Shown here piece by piece: positions 34,303-42,376 of a stretch of 64,000 nt of DNA. The notes under the pieces were generated by a model. The model did no database searches. It worked only from the letters and a program-made list of their open reading frames with translations, and was not told the origin of the DNA. A program made the translations under genes and the position numbers. Source of the DNA: Hymenobacter ginkgonis (lineage in GTDB: Bacteria; Bacteroidota; Bacteroidia; Cytophagales; Hymenobacteraceae); contig NZ_WQKZ01000008.1 of NCBI RefSeq assembly GCF_009755225.1, forward strand, positions 1 through 64,000, written 5' to 3'. The number at the start of each line of letters is the position of its first letter. Within the stretch, counting starts at the first letter, position 1.

Positions 34303-34956
34303 TTAGAAGGAGGCCAGTTCCATTTCGCGGGCCAGCATATCGGGGCAAGGGCCAGCCAGGGGCTTGGGGTGTTCCTGCTGAAAAGAGGTCAGGCTGCGGC
34401 TGGCGGCGGTGGCGTCGGAATAGGCGGGGCTGGTAACGGGGCACACGTCGTAGACTGTGGCGATTTTGCTCACGGTGCGCACGTAGAGGTCCCCGCCGTC
34501 GGGCGTTTGCTCATTATCCCACTCGCTGCCCCCCGAAGCCGTGATGAACATGAAAGAGCTGCCTACCACGTCCCCGCGCACGATTTTGCGCATTACCCGC
34601 ACGTGGTCGGGGTCCAGCGGGTCGTAGGGAATGCGGTAGCTCAGGCCGCCGTCGCTGGTGCGGGTAAGTACCAGCGTGCCGCTGCGGGTGTGGCCCAGCA
34701 GCACGTCCGAGTTGTGGTTGAACACGCCCTCGACGTTGGAATAGTCGGCCTCATCGAGCGCGTGCGGGTCGATGATTTCCACGAACCGAAAGCCGGGGCC
34801 ACCCAGCACTTCCGAGCGCACGCCGCACACAATGGCCTGTCCCACGAAGGCTTCAGGCTCCTGAGCGGCACCATCGGCGGCCCGGTACTCAATCGTGGGG
34901 GCGGTGCCGAGCAGCCGCATCTCGCGGCCTTCCGGCAGTTGGGGTAACTTAATCAT
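34303..34956 (-). CDS. HK97 family prohead protease (S78)
   Basis: 217 residues. Catalytic elements are visible: His in VEGVFNHNSDVLLG (about 78-91) and Ser in GDVVGSSFMF (about 130). It cuts the capsid delta domain and other head proteins during maturation. Overlaps the portal gene by eight bases, as is usual in HK97-type operons. Confidence 0.88.
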   Translation of the reverse strand: MIKLPQLPEGREMRLLGTAPTIEYRAADGAAQEPEAFVGQAIVCGVRSEVLGGPGFRFVEIIDPHALDEADYSNVEGVFNHNSDVLLGHTRSGTLVLTRTSDGGLSYRIPYDPLDPDHVRVMRKIVRGDVVGSSFMFITASGGSEWDNEQTPDGGDLYVRTVSKIATVYDVCPVTSPAYSDATAASRSLTSFQQEHPKPLAGPCPDMLAREMELASF

Positions 34957-36280
34957 TTTCGGGAGCTGGGTCGTTAGCGGGTGGCGTGGCCGGCGCTTTG
35001 CGGGCCGCTATGGCAGCGTCAGTCAGCTCGCCGATGCGGCTGAGCGGGGCCATGTTGACGGGGATAAAGCGCTCGTCACCAGCCTCGCCGATGCCGTTGC
35101 GGTCTTCGAGGGCCAGGATGTCGTTGGGGCTGAAGGCCCCCACCTGAAAGAGCTTGGCGTAGAAGTTGCCGCGGGCAGTGGCGTCGGAGCGCAGCAGCGC
35201 GGCTAGGTTGTGGCGGAAATAGTAAGTTTCCACCTCGCTGGGCAACAGCAGCTTCAGGCGGCATTCCTGCTCTTGCGCCAGCAGAATGGGCATGAGCGTA
35301 TCGCCCACGTAGTCGAGGCTTTGCTGCTCAATATTGTTGTTTGTCGAGCGTTCCAAATCGCCGATTTTATGCGGCGGCATGCGGAAAATGCTGGCGATAT
35401 CGGAGCGGGTAAGCTTAGCCGTTTCCAAGAACTGAGCATCGGCTGGGGGTAGGCTGATGGCCTTGTACTCCAGGCCTTCCTCCAATACCAGCGGCTTACC
35501 TGCGTTGCTAACGCCGCTGTATTTGAAGGCGAACGTATCGGCCAGGCGCTGCTGAGCAGGCGCGCTTAGCGTCGATTTGGTTTGCAGCGCGCCCGAGGGC
35601 TGGGCACCGTTGTTGTAAAAATTGGTGTGGCTCTTGCTGGCAGCTAAGCCCTTGCCGAAGGTTTCGCGGAAATAGTGAATCACCGACACGCCCATCACGC
35701 CGTCGAGGCTCAAGCCGCGAAAGTGCAGTACATCGTAATCGGCGTAGGTTTTGGGGTCGCCACTGAAACGGTACCACAAACGGCCGTTGTACTTGAGCAC
35801 CGTTGTCTCGTCAGGATGCTTGTGCAGCAGCTGCACGGGCTTGAGCTTGCCAGCGCGCACGATAAGGGCGTAAGCATTACCCCGCAGCAGGGTGATGGCC
35901 GTCATCGTCTGCCGCAGCTGGAAGCTGTTTTGCAAGCCTGAGGCTTGCAGATTGAGCAGGTTAATGGCCGGGTGGTCGCTCACGCGCTCACGGCCGGTAG
36001 CCGTTTGGCGAAACAGCTGGCAGGGCAAGCCCGCAATGTCCTGGCTGATGGCATTCACGCAGGCCCAGGCCGCGGCGATGCTCATCACCGATTGCTGATT
36101 CACCACTACCCCCGCTACCGTGGCGCCGCCCAGGCCTAGAATGCTCAGCAGCCGGGCGTCGTTGCTCTCGGTGCTGACCGACTCCACGGTGCCCGCGCTG
36201 CGCTGCTCACGCTCTGCCGACACGGCCGCTTGCAGCGGGGTGGCGGTGGAGCGGGCAGACGAACGGTTCCAGAAAGACAC
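34949..36280 (-). CDS. Portal protein, HK97 family
   Basis: 443 residues. Conserved segments: AWACVNAISQDIAGLPCQLF, LLRGNAYALIVR, LHFRGLSLDGVMGVSVI, KLTRSDIASIFRMPPHKIG and the C-terminal LAALLRSDATARGNFY. It forms the dodecameric DNA channel at one capsid vertex. The N-terminus is Ser/Thr-rich. It is preceded by the late repeat motif 60 bases upstream. Confidence 0.9.
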   Translation of the reverse strand: MSFWNRSSARSTATPLQAAVSAEREQRSAGTVESVSTESNDARLLSILGLGGATVAGVVVNQQSVMSIAAAWACVNAISQDIAGLPCQLFRQTATGRERVSDHPAINLLNLQASGLQNSFQLRQTMTAITLLRGNAYALIVRAGKLKPVQLLHKHPDETTVLKYNGRLWYRFSGDPKTYADYDVLHFRGLSLDGVMGVSVIHYFRETFGKGLAASKSHTNFYNNGAQPSGALQTKSTLSAPAQQRLADTFAFKYSGVSNAGKPLVLEEGLEYKAISLPPADAQFLETAKLTRSDIASIFRMPPHKIGDLERSTNNNIEQQSLDYVGDTLMPILLAQEQECRLKLLLPSEVETYYFRHNLAALLRSDATARGNFYAKLFQVGAFSPNDILALEDRNGIGEAGDERFIPVNMAPLSRIGELTDAAIAARKAPATPPANDPAPEND

Positions 36281-36340
36281 GGCCAGGGGCTTGATTACGC
36301 ATCAAAGCTCCGAAATGGCCTAGCCGGGGTTACTATGCGA

Positions 36341-36359
36341 GCGGGGCAAAGCGGGGCAA
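36341..36359 (-). promoter_or_regulatory. Late repeat motif, copy 3 (upstream of the portal gene)
   Basis: Identical 19-base copy located in the gap between the terminase stop and the portal start. Confidence 0.6.
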
Positions 36360-36362
36360 GGG

Positions 36363-38180
36363 CTACAGGATAAGCAGCCCACGCTCTTCGTAGACGCTAG
36401 TTTCGGGGCCTTCGCCGGTCATGAAGCCGCCCAGCGCCTCGACTAAGGCCACGGCGCCGTCTACTTTCTCTTTGCTCTTGCCCTTGTTGATTTTCATGTT
36501 GTCGGCCGCATCGCGCTGAATCTCGACGTTGCCCATCATCCAGGCCAGCACCGGGTGGCCGTAGTGGTGAATCTTGCCGTCGAGCACCAACTTTTCGAGT
36601 TCCTTGGTAGGCGCGTTCATGCTCACAAAGCCCTGCCCGAAAGGCTGCATGGGCACGCCGGCTTCGGTAAGGTCAATCACCATTTGCGAGGCGTTGAAGC
36701 GGTCATACTCAATCATCTGCACCAGGTACAATTCGCATAGCTCCTGCACCTGCGCCTTGATGAAGTTGTAGTCCGTCACGTTGCCGGGCGTGGTGAGCAA
36801 ATAGCCCTCATCTACCCACTGCCGATAGGGCACCCCGTCGCGCTTGGTGCGCTCATCCACCGACTCTTCGGGCACCCAAAACCAGCACAGCACATCGAAG
36901 GCCCCACCCTCTTTGGGCAGTACGAATACCAGGGCCGTGATGTCGCGCACGCTGGCTAGGTCCAGCCCGCCCCACGCCTTGCGGCTCAGTAGCTCCACCA
37001 TGGGCGTGCCGATGGCGCCCTGCATCCACAGCTCGTTGGGAATCCAGGTTACGGCACTGTCGGTCCACAGATTCAGGTGCTTGGTTTTAAAATTCACCTG
37101 CTGGCTGGGCAGCCGCACGGCCGCCTGGTGCTGCTCTCGCAGGTAGTCCAGCCCCACGCTTACGCCCAAATTCGGATTCGCTTTCTGCCAGCAGCTTTCG
37201 TCATTCCAGTCATCGACTTGCTCATCGAGCGAATAGATGAGTACGAAATACGAATCATCATGGTGCTGGCCTTCCAGCAGATTGGCCAGCGACTTGCGCA
37301 GCTGGGCGCAGGGCCCTAGCCGGTTGAAGCCGGCCGTGGTGATAATGCTGAGCAACGGCTGGGTACGGGCGCCGGTGGCCGACTTGAGCACCGAGTACAG
37401 GCCGTCGTTTTCGTGGGCGTGGTACTCGTCAATGTAGATACCATGCGGGTTAAGGCCGTCTTCGGTTTTCGAGTCCGACGACATGGGCTTCATGGTGCTG
37501 AGCGTGCTGGCTACCATGATGGCGTGCTGCTGCACCTTCACCTTTTTGAGCAGCGCTGTGCTTTTGCGGGCCATGTTCTGGGCGTCGCCAAAGACAATCC
37601 GGGCCTGCTCTTTCTTGGTGGCGGCCGTGTAGACTTCGGCGCCGGCCTCGCCGTCGAGCACCAGCAGTTCCAGGCACACACCCGAGCCGACGGTGCTCTT
37701 GCCATTCTTGCGGGCTACTTCCAGGTAAGATTCCCGAAACCGGCGGGTCCCGTTGGCCCGCTTCCAGCCGAACAGGCAGGCGATAAAGAACTGCTGCCAG
37801 GGCTCCAGGGTGAGGGGCTTGCCTGCCCACTGGCCTTTGTTGTGGGTGAGCAAGCTAAAGAACTTCACGGCTATGCTGGCCCGCTTCTCATCAAACCAGA
37901 GCCCGCGGGCCTGGCCCTGCGCTAGGTCGTTAAGGTGGCGCTCGCAAGCCAGCCACGTATAGCGGCCGACGCGCAGCGGCAGCGCCCGCAGCTGCGCACG
38001 CAGGGGCTCGGCTTTGCGCTCCAGCGCCGCGATTTGGGCCGAGTGGTCGGTGTCCTTATCCTTTTTCAGGGTGCCGATGCGCAGCACAATAGGCCGTAGC
38101 TTCTCCTGCACGGCGGCTTCAGCGCGACCGGCGGCTACGGCATCGTGGGCGTATTGGTGCCAGGGGGCGAGAGGACTCAT
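36363..38180 (-). CDS. Terminase large subunit
   Basis: 605 residues. Terminase_1 family: ATPase P-loop-like ARKNGKST (about 156-163), Walker B-like GIYIDEYHAHE, coupling motif SIITTAG, and a nuclease domain with GLDLASVRDITAL (first Asp), then MIEYDRFNASQ and the final Asp region. It cuts and pumps DNA into the prohead. The start at 38180 overlaps the preceding gene's stop by four bases (ATGA). An earlier in-frame ATG (38291) would overlap it by over 100 bases and was rejected. Confidence 0.92.
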   Translation of the reverse strand: MSPLAPWHQYAHDAVAAGRAEAAVQEKLRPIVLRIGTLKKDKDTDHSAQIAALERKAEPLRAQLRALPLRVGRYTWLACERHLNDLAQGQARGLWFDEKRASIAVKFFSLLTHNKGQWAGKPLTLEPWQQFFIACLFGWKRANGTRRFRESYLEVARKNGKSTVGSGVCLELLVLDGEAGAEVYTAATKKEQARIVFGDAQNMARKSTALLKKVKVQQHAIMVASTLSTMKPMSSDSKTEDGLNPHGIYIDEYHAHENDGLYSVLKSATGARTQPLLSIITTAGFNRLGPCAQLRKSLANLLEGQHHDDSYFVLIYSLDEQVDDWNDESCWQKANPNLGVSVGLDYLREQHQAAVRLPSQQVNFKTKHLNLWTDSAVTWIPNELWMQGAIGTPMVELLSRKAWGGLDLASVRDITALVFVLPKEGGAFDVLCWFWVPEESVDERTKRDGVPYRQWVDEGYLLTTPGNVTDYNFIKAQVQELCELYLVQMIEYDRFNASQMVIDLTEAGVPMQPFGQGFVSMNAPTKELEKLVLDGKIHHYGHPVLAWMMGNVEIQRDAADNMKINKGKSKEKVDGAVALVEALGGFMTGEGPETSVYEERGLLIL

Positions 38181-38362
38181 CGACGGCAGGTGCATAGGCC
38201 TACGGCTTTGCGGCAACCGTGGCAGTGAAGTTCTAGGGCCCAGCTGCGTGAACTGCCCATGTAAGCCGACCAGTTGCGACAGGTTGGGCAAATAGGTTCG
38301 GGCTGGCGACGTGCCAGTTCATCCTGAAGCTGAGAAATAGACAGGTGGGATAAGTCACTCAT
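38177..38362 (-). CDS. Small zinc-ribbon-like protein
   Basis: 61 residues. CPTC at about 24-27, then H46, C47, H48, C50, and CTCRR at the end give a likely zinc-binding module. A helical N-terminus (SDLSHLSISQLQDELARRQ) precedes it. It is coupled by ATGA overlaps to both neighbours in the packaging operon. It may support terminase DNA binding; the function is unproven. Confidence 0.6.
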   Translation of the reverse strand: MSDLSHLSISQLQDELARRQPEPICPTCRNWSAYMGSSRSWALELHCHGCRKAVGLCTCRR

Positions 38363-38724
38363 TTGATTTTAGTAAAACCGAGGTAGTGGGTGAGCATGTC
38401 GCCAACCGCCTCTTGGTAATCATCATAGTTGCAAATGCCGTGGGTTGGGCAGTAGATATCGCCCGTATCGTACACCACCCACTCACCGGTATACTTCGAC
38501 CAGAGCAGGCAAAGGGTGGGCAGCTGCACCTGCTTCTTAAATCGCCGCAGTCGGGGATGAGGCTGGTAGTGATAGTACTTCAGGGCCCAGCGCATGACGG
38601 CAGTGGAATCCGTATAGTCCTGGCAAAAGACCGTCAGGCAGGAATTGAGCGAGACGCCTACCAGCATAGCCACGCAGCACTGGCCCGTCACGGTCATACC
38701 CTCGGGCTGGAGAATCAACTTCAT
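38359..38724 (-). CDS. Papain-like C39 peptidase-fold protein, His apparently lost
   Basis: 121 residues. The N-terminal LQPEGMTVTGQCCVAMLVGVS resembles the Gln...Cys active-site start of C39/papain-like phage proteins. The later strand TGEWVVYDTGDIYCP aligns with the usual GHWVVYD motif but has Glu in place of the catalytic His. The protein is therefore either inactive or uses another residue. It lies between the two terminase subunits with ATGA overlaps on both sides. The family link is by eye. Confidence 0.5.
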   Translation of the reverse strand: MKLILQPEGMTVTGQCCVAMLVGVSLNSCLTVFCQDYTDSTAVMRWALKYYHYQPHPRLRRFKKQVQLPTLCLLWSKYTGEWVVYDTGDIYCPTHGICNYDDYQEAVGDMLTHYLGFTKIK

Positions 38725-39197
38725 TGGGCTTCCTCCATCAACGCCGCCAGGGGGTCTTTTTCGTCCTTCACCACCAGGGCTGATACCTTGCTGCGGCTGG
38801 CTGGCGTCAGGCCAAACTCGGTGAGCATGGTTTTAGCCCGGCGCCACAAGTCGGCTTCCATGGCCACCTCTGGGCGGGCGCGGAACACCTTGCCTCCGGG
38901 GGTAAGCAGCTCGTACACCCGGCCTCTTTTGGCAATAGTGACCCGCACGCTTACCCACTGCGCCAGCACGTCGCAGAGCAGCGACATGGCCGCCGTATCG
39001 CCGTAGGAAATCAGCTTCATTTGCAGCAGCAATCCGCCGATTTCCTGCCAGTATTCTTTGGCCATAGGAGTCAGCCACTCAGGTGGTAAGCCTAGCGCAA
39101 CGTCGGGTACAGGTTCAAGCGGATTGGTGCGACTTGGCTGTAGTGTACCGCCGAGCTTTTTTAAATGGGTTGGTTTGGATGGACGGCCGGCTGCCAT
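38721..39197 (-). CDS. Terminase small subunit, P27 family
   Basis: 158 residues from the ATG at 39197 (MAAGRPSKPTHLKKLGGT). Typical of P27-type small terminases: a basic GRPxKPTxLKxLxGT start, a helical LPPEWLTPMAKEYWQEIGGLL, and the end MLTEFGLTPASRSKVSAL. It recognises the packaging site and hands it to the large subunit. A longer start at 39224 is possible. Confidence 0.88.
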   Translation of the reverse strand: MAAGRPSKPTHLKKLGGTLQPSRTNPLEPVPDVALGLPPEWLTPMAKEYWQEIGGLLLQMKLISYGDTAAMSLLCDVLAQWVSVRVTIAKRGRVYELLTPGGKVFRARPEVAMEADLWRRAKTMLTEFGLTPASRSKVSALVVKDEKDPLAALMEEAQ

Positions 39198-39268
39198 ATC
39201 TGATTTTTTAAAATAATTATGCACGCGCGTCTTCGGGACGCTGGGCTACGGTCTAGGTCGGGACAGGC

Positions 39269-39604
39269 TCAAGGATTTTGACCCCCTACCCCCTTTGGCG
39301 TTTTAAGCCGCTCTGAGGCACTCTTAGCCTGGTGACAAGGCCGACACAGGCTTTGGTAGTTGCTGCTGTCGTAGAAGGCGCCGCCTAGCCTTACTGGGGT
39401 AATGTGGTCTACTACCGTAGCGGGGGTAGTGCGGCCTTGCTTGGTACACTCCACACAACACGGGCAGGTAGCCAGGTGGGCAGCACGGGCACGCTGCCAG
39501 CGGGCAGTGCCATACTCCGGACTACGGGCCGTGTGCTGCTCATACACGCGCTTAGCGGGGGCAGGCTGCCAGGGCCTTCTGACTGGTTTAGGTAGCGAGG
39601 GCAT
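39269..39604 (-). CDS. HNH endonuclease
   Basis: 111 residues. Zinc-binding CPCCVEC and CRPCH flank the catalytic VVDHITPVRLGGAFYDSSNYQ motif. HNH enzymes next to terminase genes aid DNA cutting during packaging in HK97-like phages. It overlaps the upstream gene by 17 bases. Confidence 0.9.
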   Translation of the reverse strand: MPSLPKPVRRPWQPAPAKRVYEQHTARSPEYGTARWQRARAAHLATCPCCVECTKQGRTTPATVVDHITPVRLGGAFYDSSNYQSLCRPCHQAKSASERLKTPKGVGGQNP

Positions 39605-39953
39605 GAGCAGCGAGCATGGGGTAATAGCCTGGGTGCTCAGGCGTGGCGGTGTAGAGGTGCAGCGTAAGCGGCTGGGTGACTAGGCCTGGTGGCAGTTGAA
39701 TGCCGCGGGCCCGCATGCGGGTGTTGTCGTACCATACTATCCGATGCTTGGCCGTCGAGCGCAAGTCCAGATGCCAGTAATAATCATCAATATTGGGGTT
39801 GGGTGGCACTAGGTTAATAGGCATTCCGTCCCGCAGGCCCAGCTTCTCTCGCAGGCTAGTATGCAGGTAGAGTACCCCCTTTGGCGTGACCGTCAGCGTG
39901 GGCATCGGTGGGGTAGGCGGGACATGCTGAATAGGGTTGTAGGTGGGCAGCAT
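39588..39953 (-). CDS. Hypothetical protein, possible AbrB-like segment
   Basis: 121 residues from the ATG at 39953. The segment LTVTPKGVLYLHTSLREKLGLRDGMPINLVPP resembles a SpoVT/AbrB strand-helix-strand unit (start of a looped-hinge helix), followed by YYWHLDLRS. It could bind DNA, but this is a pattern-based guess. The leader has the GCAGAAAAAAG block. Confidence 0.45.
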   Translation of the reverse strand: MLPTYNPIQHVPPTPPMPTLTVTPKGVLYLHTSLREKLGLRDGMPINLVPPNPNIDDYYWHLDLRSTAKHRIVWYDNTRMRARGIQLPPGLVTQPLTLHLYTATPEHPGYYPMLAAHALAT

Positions 39954-40045
39954 ATGCAGAAAAAAGCTGAACGAAACAGACTGACTAATATACAATTAAT
40001 AAAGCCATTAAAGCAAATTTCAGATCGTAAGAGTACGCCATAAGT

Positions 40046-40333
40046 TCAATTTTTAGTGATGATGGCAATGGCTTCTTGAGGCGTGTGTACCACGTGGTAG
40101 GTAGAGCCTCGCCAAGTGGCCTTAAACTCGGCCTCGCCAGGCGTAAGCTCGCGGGCGCTGGGCGGCTGGGCAGGGTCCTTTATCTCCATCAAGAAAGTGC
40201 GGCCGCGATAGCCAACTAGGATATCAAAGCAGTTTTTGAGTTGATGCACGTGAAGCACTGAGGCCCCCACCGCGCGCAGGGTGCGCACGATAGAGGCTTG
40301 GTTGGCATCGACCCGGGAGGCGGTGCGGAGCAT
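40046..40333 (-). CDS. VRR-NUC / PD-(D/E)XK nuclease
   Basis: 95 residues. Basic N-terminus (RTASRVDANQASIVRTLRAVG) and the active-site pattern D...GRTFLMEIKD (D about 52, E-x-K about 63-65). Such small phage nucleases are thought to act on branched or packaged DNA. It lies between replication and packaging genes. Confidence 0.78.
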   Translation of the reverse strand: MLRTASRVDANQASIVRTLRAVGASVLHVHQLKNCFDILVGYRGRTFLMEIKDPAQPPSARELTPGEAEFKATWRGSTYHVVHTPQEAIAIITKN

Positions 40334-40339
40334 TAATCA

Positions 40340-40368
40340 GTGGAAATACGGGGCGTGGAAATACGGGG
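40340..40368. repeat. Tandem 14-bp repeat between divergent genes
   Basis: Two copies of GTGGAAATACGGGG (40340-40353 and 40355-40368) separated by one base. They sit in the only short gap where the minus-strand operon faces a plus-strand gene (40445), and are possibly regulator-binding sites. Confidence 0.6.
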
Positions 40369-40444
40369 AAAGAATACGTGCTTTCATCAGTAAAACAGTA
40401 ATTTACCCTCTTTTTTGCTATCTATTCGATTTTGAAATTGCAGA

Positions 40445-40639
40445 ATGGAAGAGGTGCAAAGAAGACGGAAATTGGTAGAAGTGGCGCTAGATTGGCTAAA
40501 AAGCGCTGGTTTAGAGGCAAGCCTTTTGGAACTGAGCTTATTGGAAGAGTATGTCTGTGGTCGGCTGTCTATTGATGAGGTAATGGACTTATTAAAAGAG
40601 GCAACTACAAATAAGTCCTGGCGAAATACTAGCAAGTGA
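40445..40639 (+). CDS. Small helical protein resembling an orphan VbhA-type antitoxin
   Basis: 64 residues, all helical: a basic start, then LDWLKSAGLEASLLELSLLE and EYVCGRLSIDEVMDLLKEA. The y-x-x-G-x-(I/L)-(S/D)-x-E ending is like VbhA-family antitoxins that block Fic enzymes, but no Fic gene is adjacent. Plus-strand orientation inside the minus-strand block suggests expression in the lysogen. Confidence 0.4.
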   Translation: MEEVQRRRKLVEVALDWLKSAGLEASLLELSLLEEYVCGRLSIDEVMDLLKEATTNKSWRNTSK

Positions 40640-40693
40640 TTGCAACAGGTGGCGGGGCTTACTAAAGCTTCGGCGCGTAGGACGCTGCGGTGT

Positions 40694-40813
40694 CTAGCCA
40701 TGGGTTGGAGTAGCCACGTCGACCGGTTGAGCTGAAGGAGTAGCCAGTCGCAGTTGGTCGAGGTAGTCGGCGATTTCGCCCGCCGACACATGGGGGTCAT
40801 CGTAGGGGCTCAT
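40694..40813 (-). CDS. Very small hypothetical protein
   Basis: 39 residues (MSPYDDPHVSAGEIADYLDQ...). The ATG overlaps the upstream stop (ATGA at 40810-40815). This supports translation, and the longer ORF start at 40936 is rejected. No function known. Confidence 0.45.
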   Translation of the reverse strand: MSPYDDPHVSAGEIADYLDQLRLATPSAQPVDVATPTHG

Positions 40814-41685
40814 CAGAAAGGTGGCTGCCCAGCTATGCGCACCTCGCGCACATCCTGTAGGCACGTCAGCAGCAGCTGGTAAGTGCTGACTTGGTCGGCA
40901 GGATAAGTAGGGAACCGCCGGCCCAGCTCCGCGCACATGGCTAGCACCGTGTCGAAGCGCAGCACCAGGTGGTTGCTGCGGATATCCTCGTTCATCTCGT
41001 CCTCGATGTGGTCGGCTAGCGACAGGGGAATTTGGCTGCCATCCTCGGCCAGGCGGGTAATGGTGACCTCTTTGCCCGTTACTCCCTCCAGCATTTTGCG
41101 AAAGGAAAAGGCGCTTTGCTGCTGTACCAGCGCCGTGTAAGGATAGAAGGCCTCGGGCCCACTGGTGCCGATGTGCTCGCCACGGTTGTCGCTGCCGAAG
41201 TGGTAGGCCAAATCGGCGTGCAGGGTGTAGTAGGCCAGGCTTTCTTCGTCGTCTTTGTAGACTACTTGCCAGGCGTCGGTGGCGGTGGCGTCGGCTACTT
41301 CGGGATTGCGGTACCAGTCCGACTCGTCGTCGCTGCCATACTCGTCGATGCTTTTGAACCGGCGCTCGATGGCGTAGCGCAAAAGGTCGCCATCGTAGGC
41401 GGCAAAGAAGCCTTCCAGTAGGGCAATGGCTTCCACGACGTGGCGGTGAATGTCGTGCAGGGAGTTGCGCAGCACGGTCAGCTCGTAGTAGCGACGGGCG
41501 CTGTGGCGTAGGTGGTTGCGGTGCTTGGCCGGGCCGCTGCCGCTGTAGAGCGTGCTAACCTCAGCCATCGTGTTGTAGCTGGGCTCGGCCATGATAGCCA
41601 GCGTGGACAGGCCCTGGAGGTAGCTATTGAAGAGTTGCGCCAGCGGGTCGGTGGCGTCAAGTCGTTTGAGCAAGTCGTAGCGCAT
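40813..41685 (-). CDS. Hypothetical early protein
   Basis: 290 residues, soluble, acidic, largely helical. Segments such as ARRYYELTVLRNSLHDIHRH and HLVLRFDTVLAMCAELGRRF give no family I recognise. It lies between the helicase-linked genes and packaging genes in the early operon. Confidence 0.6.
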   Translation of the reverse strand: MRYDLLKRLDATDPLAQLFNSYLQGLSTLAIMAEPSYNTMAEVSTLYSGSGPAKHRNHLRHSARRYYELTVLRNSLHDIHRHVVEAIALLEGFFAAYDGDLLRYAIERRFKSIDEYGSDDESDWYRNPEVADATATDAWQVVYKDDEESLAYYTLHADLAYHFGSDNRGEHIGTSGPEAFYPYTALVQQQSAFSFRKMLEGVTGKEVTITRLAEDGSQIPLSLADHIEDEMNEDIRSNHLVLRFDTVLAMCAELGRRFPTYPADQVSTYQLLLTCLQDVREVRIAGQPPF

Positions 41686-41722
41686 AAGAAGTAGGAGGTA
41701 AATGGTGCCTACTGGGCACCTT

Positions 41723-42376
41723 TTAGGAATAAGGGGTGGGGACGGGGGGCTTGGCGGGGGTCTGCCAGTAGTTGAGCGGGGCGCTGTACCACCACTGGCC
41801 GGCCGTGGCCACGAAGGCCTCGGGCAGGAAGCACTCGATGCGGGCAGCGTCGGCCTGCGCTTCTTCGCTGAGTAGCACCAGCCCGTTCAGTACGCCCTGA
41901 GTAACCTGGGCCAAGTGCACCTGGAGGAGTTCACGCCGGCGCTCGGCGTTGGCCCCGTCCCACTCCACACGCCACGCATCTACTTCCTGCTTATGGGCGA
42001 GGTAGACGGGCCGAAGCTGGGCGATGCAACTGCGCAGGTGGGTAACCTGCGTCACGATGGCGGGGCGGGTGTCGGCGTCCTGCAAGAGCCCCCGCAGCTC
42101 CTCGTGCCCGTTGGGTCGGGTGGCGCGGAAGGGCGCCAGCAGGGTGGCCAGTTCGGCGGCGTAGTGGCGCAGGCGGGCTACCGTTTTCTGGGCGGCCGTG
42201 GGCGGGCGCGGCACGGCGAGCCGGCGCCGGGCCAGGTGGTACTGCCAGCGCTCGTGACGGTTGTAGGCGCGCACCATGCGGTGGCCGAGGACCCGCCCAT
42301 CGACCAGCACGCCGGCCAGGGGACCCTCTTGGATGTAAGGAGTTGCGGCACGGGGGCCTTTGGGGTAGCGTTTCAT
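41723..42376 (-). CDS. Hypothetical helical basic protein, coupled to the helicase
   Basis: 217 residues from the ATG at 42376 (MKRYPKGPRAATPYIQ), overlapping the helicase stop by four bases. Basic N-terminus, then long helices (RRRELLQVHLAQVTQGVLNG). The track start at 42526 adds only low-complexity Arg/Ala. A DNA-binding or helicase-partner role is possible. Confidence 0.55.
   Translation of the reverse strand: MKRYPKGPRAATPYIQEGPLAGVLVDGRVLGHRMVRAYNRHERWQYHLARRRLAVPRPPTAAQKTVARLRHYAAELATLLAPFRATRPNGHEELRGLLQDADTRPAIVTQVTHLRSCIAQLRPVYLAHKQEVDAWRVEWDGANAERRRELLQVHLAQVTQGVLNGLVLLSEEAQADAARIECFLPEAFVATAGQWWYSAPLNYWQTPAKPPVPTPYS

Noticed and set aside
40340..40368. CRISPR-like repeat
   Set aside because: Only two 14-base copies with a single-base spacer; no CRISPR array or cas gene anywhere in the window.
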